Positions 11,201 to 22,155 of a DNA stretch of 64,000 nt are shown here, in pieces. A program made the translations under genes and the position numbers. Under the pieces are notes generated by a model. It made no database searches. It worked only from the letters and a program-made list of their open reading frames with translations, and was not told the origin of the DNA. This DNA comes from Argopecten irradians (lineage: Eukaryota; Mollusca; Bivalvia; Pectinida; Pectinidae), in NCBI RefSeq assembly GCF_041381155.1, contig NC_091135.1:51412497-51476496 (forward strand), written 5' to 3'. Positions within the stretch are counted from its first letter, which is position 1. Every line of letters starts with the position of its first letter.

Positions 11201-14200
11201 TGAAATATCCCTTTCCACATTCCGGACACTTAAATGACCTTTCCCTTTTTGTATGCGTCAATAAATGTCTTTCTAATGAATCTTTCCGTGAAAAGGTTAC
11301 ACCACAGATGTTACATGAACCCTTAAAATGTCTATTTCTTCCGTCTGATATACTTGTATGTTGTGAGTAAAGATGTCCTCTTAAATATTCAGTAGATGAT
11401 AGAATATCACCACATATATCACATTTGCATCTGTTCTTCTCACCACAGAAACCATTTACACCTGTTTCATCTTCTTCTTTAACTTTGTTTTCAGTCAAGC
11501 TGTAACCCTCAGCTTTGTGAACCTTTCCATGTCTCACAAGTTCATCCTTCCTGAAAAATCCTTTCCCACACGTAGTACACTTGAATGACCTCTCTCTGTT
11601 TGTATGTGTCAATAAGTGTTTTTCTAATGAAGCTTTCTGACGACAATTCATACCGCAAACGTTACACAAACCCTTAAAATATCCCTTTCTTGCATCTGTT
11701 ACCGTAGCGTGTTGAGTGTAAATATGTCCCCTTAAATGTTCAGATGAGGATAGAATACCACTACATATATCACATTTGAAACCTGTCTTGTCGTCTTTGG
11801 AAACATCTCCAAGGCTTTCAACATCATGGGCAATTGTAACAAGGTCCCAGCCGGTTACTTCTTTTGTCTTTTCAGGTGATGGTTTTGGTCCCAATGTCTT
11901 TTCAAGTGTTTGATTTAGTCCATCATTACTGAACTGCTGATGGTTATCTTTCTTCAAGGATTTCTCACCTCCAGGTGTCTCCAGGACTGCAACACTAGAT
12001 TTACCATTACACTCATTACTCTTCTGATCATTTTTCTGAACACTGCAGGGTATACTTTTTTCAACATTTTCACTTCTAAACGTTTTCTTGGAATTTACTT
12101 CTTTGCCAGCTTTTTGATTGCACACATGACGTTTGACAGATTTCTTATAGCAAAATCGTTTGCCACATATATCACAGCTATATTCAAACAATTTATTGTG
12201 TGTTCTTTTGTGCCTTTCTTTATCATATCTGTTATAAAACCCCTTGCCACATATGTCACACTTGAAGGACTTTTTCCTCTCCTTGTAGATATGGGTAGAC
12301 AAATGACTCCTAAAATTACTTCTCAGAGAACATGTTTTCCCACAAATATTACATTTAAACCATTGAGCAAACGGTCCACTACATTTTGTTCCATGTTTTG
12401 TGAAAATATGGTTTTCATACTCAATGTATGAATTCCATCCATTGCCACAGATTCCACATTTATACCGGACTTCCAGGACCAGGAGCTGGTTTTGGTTATT
12501 CATGGTAACTCCTTTATCCTCTTCTAAATCGTCACTTTCATTAGTTTCTCTGCAGCTGTATTTGTCCATAGGAGGATTTCCCCCTGTTTTTAAATTCTGT
12601 TCACATTCTGTTAAGCCATTGATGTGACCTGGCCCAGAAAACCCTTTACCAGCTACATTTCTTTGACTTGATTTCTGTATGTAGTTTGTCAAACTAAATT
12701 CTGTCACGGAACTATCGATCCCATTAGACATTTTTGATGTAGAACTGCTGATGAATACCCCAGACATCCTAGATCTGCCTGTCCTGTCATCGGCCTTTAA
12801 CTCAACCTTATCTTTGGAGTATTCCGTCTTTGTGCTGGTTCTGTTATGGCTCAAAACACAAAAGTCAAGATCCTGACATCCTGAAAAAAAATCATGGTTG
12901 ATTACTTCAAATATGAATGACTTTTCAATTAACTTATGCATTACATCTTTGGTATCAGCAATTGTTTACGGTAATTAATCCGTGTAACATTCCCTCGACA
13001 CGCACGTGAAACGAAAACGAAAAACCAAACGCAAACGAACGAAAACGCAAACGGAAAAAGAAGAACGAAAAATCCGTTTCTCTTAACAAAAAAACGCAAA
13101 CGAAAAACGAAAGCTATCGAAGATGAAACGCAAACGAAAAACGCAAATGAAAAACGAAAAACGAAAGGTAAAAATCGCCGAGACCGGAAATTAAACATGA
13201 TCATAGTAATCGATCTGCACAACGGTTGTATAGTGGTCTGGATTAGTCTAAATATAGTTACAGCTAGTATATATTGATACTTGTTCACCTCAGCAAGCAA
13301 TGTCACGGCCCAGGGCACAATTAAAAAAGCTTTGGTCACGGGTGTACTAAACAAAGGTCACATGTATATACAATTTCATAAATGTACGTCCTTGCTGTAC
13401 CGGCTTGCAAAAATAATAAAATTGTAAGTGTAATAACATGAACAACACTGAAAACGATCGGCATTCAACAATAGGCATTTTATCAGTATCTTATAATATA
13501 AAAAAACACACTTGAAAATTATATAACTATAATATATACAAATATTTTAAAAAAAACATACATATATATAATTTGACATTGACAATCATTTTAATATGTT
13601 TCTTTCGAATAAAATTGTTGTATACGTATGGCACGTGGTATATACACAACGAAAATCACTAGTCTTTCGTAAAGTTCTTTCGTAATTACTGTATCCCGAT
13701 AACGGATATAAAGTTCACCATACGGTTTACATACATCGACGGTAATTTTAAGAAGAGGTCTTCAAATATTTGAACAAATTATATACTTAAAGTTTCAAAT
13801 GTTTTGGAATATACAGTGAAATAGGTCTAGTGCTACACCGGCAGTTGACTCCATTTTTAGTTTTTGCTTGCGCATGCGCAACTAACAATTCCCAATCAAA
13901 ACGAAAAGAAGTACATCCGGTTGACGAAACGCAAATGCACGCAAACGCAAAGGAACGAAAACAAATTCAAATAAAAGCTCAAACACAAACTAACACAAAC
14001 GAACGCGAGCGAACGAAAACGAATCCAGAAGCGCAAACGCAAACGAAAAATGATAAACGAAAGGAAATGCAAACGAAACTAAACGAAAGGAACGCAAACG
14101 AAACCCAAACGCATTTGAGGGAATGTTACACGCATTAAGTACTGTAAGCTTATTTGGGGTAAATATTTGTTGTGATATGCAAAGTGATCATAAAATTTAA

Positions 14201-16002
14201 CAAGGAGTCCAAAGGCCCTTAACAGTCAATCTGACAATCATTTGATATGTTTTAAAACACTCTTATCTTGATAAAAGCATAGTAATGATTTATAGACAAA
14301 TGGAGATAACTATCAGGTTGTTGACTAAATATAATTTTTCAAATACATGTAGGTTTGATATCTGAATAATTTAGGCCTATATAACTTGTGAAGTTATTTT
14401 AAAGTTTGCACCAATTTGACTTCTGTGACCTTGAATGTAAATGTAGCTCAAAATCAGGTCTCTATAGGCCTCTTAGCTATTGTCAAGAAGTTGTTTAAAA
14501 ATTATTTTAGCCTATTTGTCCCCTATGACTTTGAATGAAGGTCAAGGTCATCCATTTGAACAAACTTGATAGCACTTCATCCCAGCATGCTACAGGGCAA
14601 ATATCAGTACCCTGTGCCTTCTGGAAGAAGTTGCTAGTATGAAAATTTTTCAGACAGCGAACGACGACTGACAGACACACAATGACTACATAACAATATG
14701 TTATTGTTTTGTTGCACACTGTTGATAATTTTGCTATCAGTTCACTCATTATTAATTTCAGTTACCTTTCTCATTCTTGGTAGCCACCTGTAAATCCTCC
14801 ACTTCTTTGGATAGTCGTCTTTCATACTCCTGATTGTTTGGTTTTTTATGAGCTTTCAGATGTCTTATCAAAAGACTAATGTTTTGAAACTTTGCATTAC
14901 AGGAAAAACATGTGTGCTCGCAGTTAACACAGCACTTCTTGATTTTTTTCATAACCTGTGGTTGGTTATTCACTTTATCTATTTGTATGTCTTCAAGTTT
15001 TCCACTAAATTTCTCCTCTAATGAGTCACTTTCTTCTTTGTCTTCTTTCCTTCCATCCTTTCTTTCTTTCTCATATCCTAAAATAAAAGTTAAAATATTA
15101 TGATTTACTGTTAATGTGGAAATTTATGAAAGGGGAAATTTACACTTCTAATTAAGTGAAAGAATAGCTACAAGTGTAGCTACAGAAAACAGGAATCAAA
15201 ACAAATTGTGATGTTCTTAAACAACCGTAATTAGTTTAGTTTAAACATATTTTATTGTATCAAATATGTACAAAAGGATTGGGCACAAGTTTTCCAACTT
15301 ATATTAAGCCCTTTCCATACAATATTAGGTAACACATACAAAATTATACGAGATGACATTAACAATAAAATAGTATTTTTTGTGGAAGTGTGGATAAGGG
15401 AAGGGTAAAGATAGGATGCAAGAAGGTGCAGGTATATGAAAAGAATGTGACAGAGGCCTTCATTTATATTATCATAAATTATAGTAAAGACATTTTCACT
15501 AAATAAGAAGCATTGTTTAAGACTGCGTGAATGATCTTTCTCGACTCAGATGGCACATGTACACAATGTTCATCATATCTCCTTCTATGGTTTTCCTTCA
15601 CTTTGTTCATTCCTTTCCTTCTGATTCCAACCGTAGTTATTAATTGAATGTTAGACCAACAAGAAAGTGAGGGTCACCTAGATTTTATATCCTGTATTTG
15701 AAGAGAAACTGTAAAGCCTGATAATGAAATACTGATTATAACACTGCACTACAAATGCATCCAACATTCTACAATAAGGCTTCCCTAAATTCAAGTACCA
15801 TGGTTAGTGTGAATCAATTTTTACCTTCAGTATATTTTCTGTTATGAAGTATGTAAGTTAACGGTGATTTGCTGGATGATACTTCAGGAGAACTCTGTTC
15901 ATCTTCTATTCCATTCCACTCCATTTTGATGCCAGCTGCCTGTATACAATCTGTAGGTCCAGACTGCGGATCACTTAACTGAACGTCAAGGATATCATCC
16001 AT
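8220..16002 (-). CDS. giant poly-C2H2 zinc-finger protein, three coding exons (~1716 aa)
   Basis: Predicted nuclear, DNA-binding protein. Exons: 15825-16002 (start ATGG in context CCAACATGG), 14766-15077 and 8220-12880. All three borders are GT-AG. The two joins are both phase 1 (each forms a Gly codon from G|GA), and the total, 5151 nt, is divisible by three. The N-terminus (about 160 residues) has no domain I recognise; it contains an IKME sumoylation-type motif, and exon 2 has one canonical finger (CFSC ... HLKAH). The last exon holds 33 fingers, of which three are degenerate (for example RHVC without the last His, and KCKTC). Fingers 1-19 form five repeated modules of three to four fingers separated by acidic linkers; the last 14 or so are contiguous, with one TGERPF linker. 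The large exon is also open upstream to 12941, but TTTTTTTTCAG ends at 12881, so residues encoded above that point are probably intron. No KRAB, SCAN, BTB or ZAD domain was seen; orthology is not assigned. Confidence 0.8.
10916..11000 (-). repeat. 21 bp in-frame coding repeat (ELDDMDM)
   Basis: Within the zinc-finger gene, about four 21 bp units encode an acidic 7-residue repeat of the type ELDDMDM in the linker between modules 3 and 4. Two units are identical or nearly so at DNA level, implying recent slippage or unequal crossing over. Because the unit is a multiple of three, copy-number change would keep the frame. Confidence 0.8.
12975..14138. mobile_element. TTAA-bounded 1.15 kb TIR element with strand-asymmetric A/C-rich blocks
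   Basis: Perfect 16 bp inverted repeats CGTGTAACATTCCCTC (12981-12996) and GAGGGAATGTTACACG (14117-14132) bound the element. With one mismatch they extend out to TTAA on both sides (12975 and 14138), compatible with a piggyBac-like TTAA target. Just inside both ends are long runs of words such as AACGCAAACGAA and CGAAAAACGAA (about 13003-13170 and 13898-14112), in the same strand orientation at both ends. The middle (13200-13890) is ordinary AT-rich DNA. No transposase is encoded. The element lies in intron 2 of the zinc-finger gene. Confidence 0.65.
14199..14720 (+). mobile_element. Helentron/HINE-type remnant
   Basis: Starts with an AACAAGGAGTCC...GGCCCTTAACAGTC 5' end like that of the copies at 52950 and 40131. 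It contains units with 'TAGCCTATTTG.CCC..TGAC' and 'TGAATGAAGGTCAAGG' also present at 63830-64000. Ends near a CGACGACTGACAG microsatellite-like patch. No clear 3' hairpin was found, so the copy is truncated. It lies in the intron between the first two and the last zinc-finger exons. Confidence 0.55.
15236..15660 (-). mobile_element. possible LINE 3' end fragment
   Basis: On the minus strand the segment ends in a short (CTAAA)n-like run after an AATAAAATATG block, as LINE 3' ends with microsatellite tails do. No reverse transcriptase motif is present. It sits in the intron between zinc-finger exons 1 and 2. The call is weak and based on end structure only. Confidence 0.3.
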
Positions 16003-16157
16003 GTTGGTGATCCCTATAGAGCTGTCTATGTGTTCATCATAATAATATACAACAGGTTGTCAAGATGAAATACTTCAGAAGTCTTCTCCTTAAAAGGTCC
16101 TCATCTTCATTTCCCTCCATATACACTCAGTGTTGTCTTTTATTCTATTGAAATAAC
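16003..16157 (-). promoter_or_regulatory. probable 5' UTR of the zinc-finger gene
   Basis: A good acceptor TTTGTTTCTCAG ends at 16158 on the minus strand, so the start-codon exon probably runs from 16157 down to 15825 with about 155 nt of 5' UTR. An upstream non-coding exon is then expected; I could not identify it. Confidence 0.4.
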
Positions 16158-16159
16158 CT

Positions 16160-17433
16160 GAGAAACAAAAAGGAATATGTAACGACCATGTTTTTGATAT
16201 GTACCATTTTAAAAGATAACCAAGTCCTTATTAGATTCACTTGATGTCAATCCCATATGGTCACATAATAGATGGACTACTGTACTACCAACCATCCAGA
16301 TATATCACTTACTAATAGAATTGTCATAGCATAGGTTCTAAGGATCTCTGTAACTGGAGATCCATCTGGATACAGCTACACAATGTGGGAAATGAACGTG
16401 ATAAAGCATAAGTCACACCCTTATGACACCTCCATTTTTGATGACTCACTTGGTCAACTGTCCATTGGCTAAATATTGACAAAACACAGGAGCTTTCCTC
16501 TTGTAATGAGTACATAATGTATTTAATTCCATGCATGTCATTCAGTGTCCAGTATGTTTTTAAAAGTAATCTCATTGAAAGTTCTCAGACTGAAAGCAAT
16601 AGAATTGGATTCCACTTTCATAGATCAATATTTTTCAACTTTTGAGGAACAACATCCACTTTCCCCAAGGAAGTTATACTATAATACATGTATTCACTAT
16701 AGGAGGAATTTCCATATCACTGATCTTTTTTTTATGACTCAAATTGATTTCCCCCAAAACTTTCTATATTTCCCCTTTTAGCTTAAAATCACTTTAAATT
16801 TGCCAACATAATCTAACTGTATTTATTGAATCAAGCTATCACTTTCAAAACTTATCCCTATTATTCCCTGAATACTTAAAGATACTCCATTGCCGACAGA
16901 GCATAAACGATACCCATCAAGTGAACAATAACTTATGTATAATCATGTTTATATGTGTTTACAATTACAGAAAAATGTATGAAATAATATATTTGGCTTT
17001 TGGTGCTTGTACAATCAGTACTTAATTCCATATATGGAATAGTACCATGGATTTTTTCAGGGCACAATTACAAGTAATTATTTTCTAAGATGCCACTAGT
17101 GCTGCTGATGCATGGTACTTTTTCTGAATCAAAAACAGGAGCAGACAAATTATATAGGCCTAGTTGATTTCTTCAGTTACCATTACCACTATTGATAAGT
17201 TGGCTCATTTTACTTCAAAATGAATATATAAAAATGTGTCTGCTCCTGTTTTTGATAAGAGAAAAAATACCATTCGTCAGAGGTGGAGCATTTAAAGCTT
17301 TAAAGTTGTATTTCTTGTAATTTTCACCATCACAAACTCTCATAAAACATACAATGTGTAAATATTGATGCTTATATATGATGATTCAGATCTATGAAAG
17401 CACCAATATACTATTGAACAAGGACATAGTCAT
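16160..17433. other. intergenic/upstream region of the zinc-finger gene
   Basis: No coding feature is supported over about 1.3 kb. A short near-duplicate theme, 'CAGGAGCAGACA' at 17138 and its reverse complement around 17240, suggests a decayed inverted repeat of about 120 bp. Confidence 0.3.
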
Positions 17434-19195
17434 TCAGATCCCCCGCCAATGGAGATATCAAAGCTGAAGTAAGTTTGATTTTGGAGACTTATGTGTATGA
17501 AAAAACAAGAGATCCCAGAGGGATCTTGGCGCCCACCAAAGAATGATCTACATCTGACAAAGGAAAGATGGATCTTTTCTCTACTTTTTAAACTTTTTCA
17601 AACATACTACATATAAAATTTGAGACAGATCGCTTCAGTGCCTTTTGAGAAATAGCGGTAACAAACTTCAACTATCAAAATCCAAGATGACTCCTTGGCG
17701 GCCATCTTGTTGATCAATCGGTCCCAAATCACAATATGCACAACTAGGGCCCTAGGGGAACCTACCTGTGAAATTTGAGAAAGATCCATTCAATACTTTC
17801 TGAGAAATAGCGATAATAAGCTTTGAATATAAAAATCCAAGATGGCTGCCTGGCAGCAATTTTGTTGACCGATCGGTCCCAAATCACAATATGCACAACT
17901 AGGGCCCTAGGAGAACCTACATATGAATTTTGAGACAGATCCCTTCAGTACTTTCTGAGAAATAGCAATAACAAACTTTGAATAACAAAATCCAAGATGG
18001 CTGCCTGGCGGCCATCTTGTTAACCGATCGGTCCCAAAATGCAATATGCACAACTAGGTCCCTAGGGGAACCTACATATGAATTTTGAGACAGATCCCTT
18101 CAGTACTATCTGAGAAATAGCCATAACAAACTTTAACTATCGAAATCCAAGATGGCGGCCTGGCGGCCATCTTGTTCACCGATTGGTCCAAAAATGCAAT
18201 ATGCACAACAAGGGCCCTAGGGGAACCTACATATTAAATTTGAGAAAGATACCCTCAGGACTTTTTGAATGGGGATACCTTAACCTTCATGGGACTGATG
18301 ATGGTGGGCTTTGGTGGGCTAAAAAACAGAAGTTGAGCTAAAGAAAGGGATATCAAGTATAATTCAAGTAGAGCGGGGCTGCAATTGTTGAATCAGGTAT
18401 ACAGCCTTGACATTTATATTAAGACTATATACACAAAGATGGGTGGAGTTTTTCAAAGTAACATTTACCATTTACCATGATATTTTCAGCAATGTGTCCA
18501 TGGTAACGGAAAAATTGCAAAAAATGAAAACCTAAAAATAGCAAAAGGTACTACTAGACCATAAAAAGAATGTGTCTATGAAGTTTCGTGGAAATATCTC
18601 TGCTGGTTTTAGAGTTATGCTCCGGAAATGAACCTGCTACAAAAATATGATATTTTCAGCAATGTTTCTATGGTTACAGAAAAAAGCACAAAAAGTGAAA
18701 ACCTAAAAATAGCAAAAGGCACTACTAGACCATAAGAACAATGTGTCTATGAAGTTTCATGGAAACATCTCTGCTGGTTTTAGAGTTGTGCTCCGGAAAC
18801 GATTCTTACACAAAAATCTGCCATTTTCACGATGTTTCTATGGTTACGCAAAAAGTGAAATCCTTAAAATAGAAAAAGGCACTACTAGACCATTAGACCA
18901 ATGTGTCTATGAAGTTTCGTGGAAATATCTCTTCTGGTTTTAGAGTTATGCTCCGGAAACAAACCTGGTACAAAAATATGATATTTTCAGCAATGTTTCC
19001 ATGGTTACGGAAAAAATGCAAAAATTGAAAACCTAAAAATAGCAAAAGGCACTACTAGACCATAAGACCAATGTGTGTATGAAGTTTCGTGGAAATATCT
19101 CTACTGGTTTTAGAGTTATGCTCCGGAAACCATTCGTACGGACGAACGGAACCCATTTGTATATCCCCCGCCAACTTCGTTGGGCGGGGGATAAA
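17434..19195 (+). mobile_element. Helentron/HINE-type element (outer of a nested pair)
   Basis: The 5' subterminal motif ATCCCCCGCCAA (17438-17449) recurs at the 3' end as a hairpin, ATCCCCCGCCAAC TTC GTTGGGCGGGGGAT (19163-19192, one bulged G). The body holds about four units of roughly 165-173 bp, each with TGATATTTTCAGCAATG and a later TTTTAGAGTTATGCTCCGG (about 18478-19130), then a short ACGGACGAACGG tract. A second, unrelated Helentron-type element (17505-18322) sits inside it, near the 5' end. No coding capacity. Confidence 0.65.
17505..18322 (+). mobile_element. Helentron/HINE-type element nested in 17434-19195
   Basis: The 5' end is ACAAGA plus the palindrome GATCCCAGAGGGATC (17511-17525), then GCCCACCAAAG (17531-17541). 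The reverse complement CTTTGGTGGGC lies at 18309-18319, followed by CTAA. Between them are about four 155 bp units with AATCCAAGATGG, GGCGGCCATCTTGTT and ACTAGGGCCCTAGG. The palindromes in each unit and the microsatellite-free 3' end are as seen here; a solo 3' end of the same family at 23925-24035 does carry a GGACGGAC-like tract. Confidence 0.65.
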
Positions 19196-19569
19196 TATCT
19201 GTTTCATGTTACATGAAACATCATAGTTTTGAAAGAACCGCCACAGTCAAGGCCATGTTTCAAACTTTTGGGTAATATCTGAAAACAGGGTTGCATCATG
19301 TGACCAACATCGGTGATACCCTTATAAATCGGAACCTCCCGAGCCATATCATGTGGTCAGTATCGGCAATACCCGTACAGGTCGGAATAGATCGGAACTG
19401 TTCGGAAACTTTCGAGCTATTTTAAATGTGTACACATTAAAAATCAATATTTTAATTTAATTGTTTAATAACTTTTGTCAATTCAAACTTTACAAAAGAC
19501 AGCATAAACTTTGAGAGGCACAGAAAGATATGTAGAACACTTTAAATACTTTTTCTATTCCAACATTCT

Positions 19570-20087
19570 GTATCGCTCACCTGGTTTGTAATGCCAAGTA
19601 ATGTTCTGTAAACAGACTCATTGTTTCTTTTCTGAAGGAATTTTAATATTTACCTCTAATTCCCCTATTGGGACCCGCCCCTCCTGCCCCCAGCTGGTCA
19701 GAGGAAAAATTTTATACAAGCTCTGTTCCCCTTCTCCCAAGGATGTTTGTGGCCATATTTGGTTACAATCCATGCAGAACTCTAGGATAAGTAGCGATTT
19801 ATAGAATTACCTCTATTTCCCCAATTGGGCCCCGCCCCTCCTGCCCCCGGGGGGTCAGAGCCAAAATTTATACAAGTTCTGTTCCCCTTCCACCAAGGAT
19901 CTTATTGGCCAAATTTGGTTACAATCCATGCAGAACTCTAGGACAAGTAGCGATTTATAGGATTTACCTCTATTTCCCCTGTTGGGCCCTGCCCCTCCTA
20001 CCCCCGGGGGGTCAGAGCCAAAAAGTTATACAAGTTCTGTTCCCCCTCCCCAAAGAATGTTTGTGGCCAAATTTGGTTACAATCCAT
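19570..20087 (+). mobile_element. Helentron/HINE-type element, 3'-truncated
   Basis: Same family as 1-610 and 46425-47205. The 5' part GTATCGCTCACCTGG (19570-19584) and the following TTTGTAATGCCAAGTAATG match the copy at 46443 closely. About three 157 bp units follow, and the sequence stops inside a unit at AATCCATTTCACA with no microsatellite or 3' hairpin. The usual ACAAGAGGCCC start is also missing. Confidence 0.68.
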
Positions 20088-21953
20088 TTCACATTTTGAT
20101 ATAGCAATGCGCTCTGGCCCTAAATTAAACCAGCCATCTGTCTGTCATAATGTCTAAGTCTGGTGTCAAGGGCAGAGTATCTCGGGCTAAAAGCATATGT
20201 ATATAAATACTCCTAAATATATATACTATCTGAAAACATTAAAGTGGGTTTTTGAACACATAACTGATGCTAATTATACTATATTATCTGAAACATTAAA
20301 GTGGGTTTTTGAACACATTACTGATGCTAATCATACTGTATAGTATAGAACGTCAAAGTCCTGATTTGAGAGCCAGACCATTTTCGTTTATTCGGAACAA
20401 CCGGTTCGACCGTTGGTTAAAGTCATTATTTCAAGTGCAAAACTTGACATGCAATTTTTTATACAGGCCTGTGAGGGCTTTGTCAAGGCTCGATCGTCTA
20501 ATCAGGCTTAGACACTAACTTTATTTGCTTAGGAGACCTCCGGGCTCCTTTGATGATAAAAGTGGGGGCCCTGGATTTTGATCAAATTAAATATTGATAT
20601 TTTTAATTCTTCTAGAATAATAATATATTGATGAATGAAGTAATTTCTTCCTTTTCGTAGATGTTATGGTTATGTATAACTTTTGAATGATTTATGAACA
20701 ATAAACCATTTAAAATAATGTCATTTGTCTAAGTTGTTTAATTATGTAGTGTTCATTTTAGAAATGATCAAATACAGAAAATAAATAGCAAACAAGACCC
20801 GGGCTAAATCAAAGGTCATTTGGGTCAAAAGTCAGTGTCAAATCTCAAGATTTTGGCTCTATAGATATACAGATATCCCTATGTGTAATAAACAAAAATG
20901 TTGTTGTATAATACACATATTGCACATATATAAAAACATCCATATATCTATAGAGGCAATAGCCTGTGGTGCCTGTAGTTTAATTGCATTATTCATTATT
21001 GACTATTTTTAAGTTGCAAAGTTTTGATTGAATTAGAAAGGAATAGACTGACAATAACTTCTGTGACACGGTTGGGGAATTAGCTGAACTCTTTTAGCTT
21101 CACCGTGACATGCCGTGTACCTTTTAAATATAAAGAGAAGTCTTGAATCAAGTCCAAAGTTTATTGCTGTCGTCAAAACAGTGCGTTACATATGTTTACA
21201 TTTAACAAACAGATGATCTTACATCGAATAATAAAAACACTTCAGAGTAATCAAGCCAATGAAATCGGTCCTTCTAGTCCTTCTGGAAGGACCTTTGCCT
21301 CTTCGTTTTTTCATATATTTGATTACTTTGTTGTATTTCCTGAGAGGTTTTTGTTTTTTTCGCTGGTGGAGGAGTTCCCAACCATCTACTCAAAAACGAC
21401 ATCTTGGAATGTAATCGAAGTCTTTCCGACGCTTATGATAGATAGGAAGGGATTGGATTGTATTTATAACAAGCGTTTCGGTGATGCCGCTAACATCAAA
21501 GATTCACATACTTTATTCGTTCGTTACACGTTTGCGAGAGTGCGACTGAATTATTAGTGCTCGTAGTTAGATCGGTAGACACTCGACATAATGCAAATTC
21601 AGTGGATTACCTGTTCATATTATTATTTTTCTTGTAAAATAGTCAGGGTCCGGCCGGGCCACAAACTGCAGACAATCAGGGGGCCCGTAGCAAATTTAAG
21701 GGGCCTCGGGCCCCCGGTCTTACGTTAGTGTCGACGGCTGCTAAATACTATAAAATCACCAGGTCCGTCTTTAATCAATAAACAAACAACTAGTCTAGGT
21801 CCAACCAGTCAAACCGTATAATCGAAAACGGCCCAAGTGTCAACTACATGTTCACGTATGGGAGAATAGCTATAGCCTTCTTTGTCTTGTAAACTTTTTT
21901 TTTAAAAGAATAACGTTGTTGTCTTTTGTTATTTGACAGTACAGGACCGAAGC
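20088..21953. other. intergenic; one short tandem duplication
   Basis: A 57 bp tandem duplication (units near 20235 and 20292, shared word AACATTAAAGTGGGTTTTTG) is visible. An open frame at 21192-21557 (+, 121 codons) has no recognisable domain and lacks identifiable splice partners; I leave it uncalled. Otherwise AT-rich and featureless by eye. Confidence 0.35.
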
Positions 21954-22155
21954 ATAGGTATTAAACTCGTCTGACAATATATGTCACCAGCGTTCTTGGG
22001 TGAAGTCCACCCCTGAACTTGGTGATACTTCACCCAGGGTGAGAGGCCCCTGGTGAAGGTGTGGTGAAGTCAGAGGTAGACTTCACCCTATCCAATGGTT
22101 CACTTGTATTATTATCGTACCAGTATAAATATTGTCAGACGAGTTTAATACCTAT
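21954..22155. mobile_element. 202 bp MITE with 27 bp perfect TIRs
   Basis: The first and last 27 bases (21954-21980, 22129-22155) are perfect inverted repeats; the inner parts begin GGTATTAAACTCGTCTGAC. The bounding dinucleotide TA on each side (ATAGG ... CCTAT) fits a TA target duplication as in Tc1/mariner-type MITEs. The 148 bp middle contains further partial inverted repeats around GGTGAAGTC. Perfect long TIRs suggest a young insertion. No coding capacity. Confidence 0.75.

Noticed and set aside
8633-12627. Several plus-strand and other-frame open frames of 60-163 codons
   Set aside because: Antisense or off-frame shadows of the zinc-finger exon.
12881-12941. First 20 codons of the long zinc-finger frame
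   Set aside because: A strong polypyrimidine acceptor ends at 12881 and upstream exons join in phase, so this stretch is probably intron.
21192-21557. 121-codon plus-strand frame
   Set aside because: No domain, unusual composition, no splice or promoter support.
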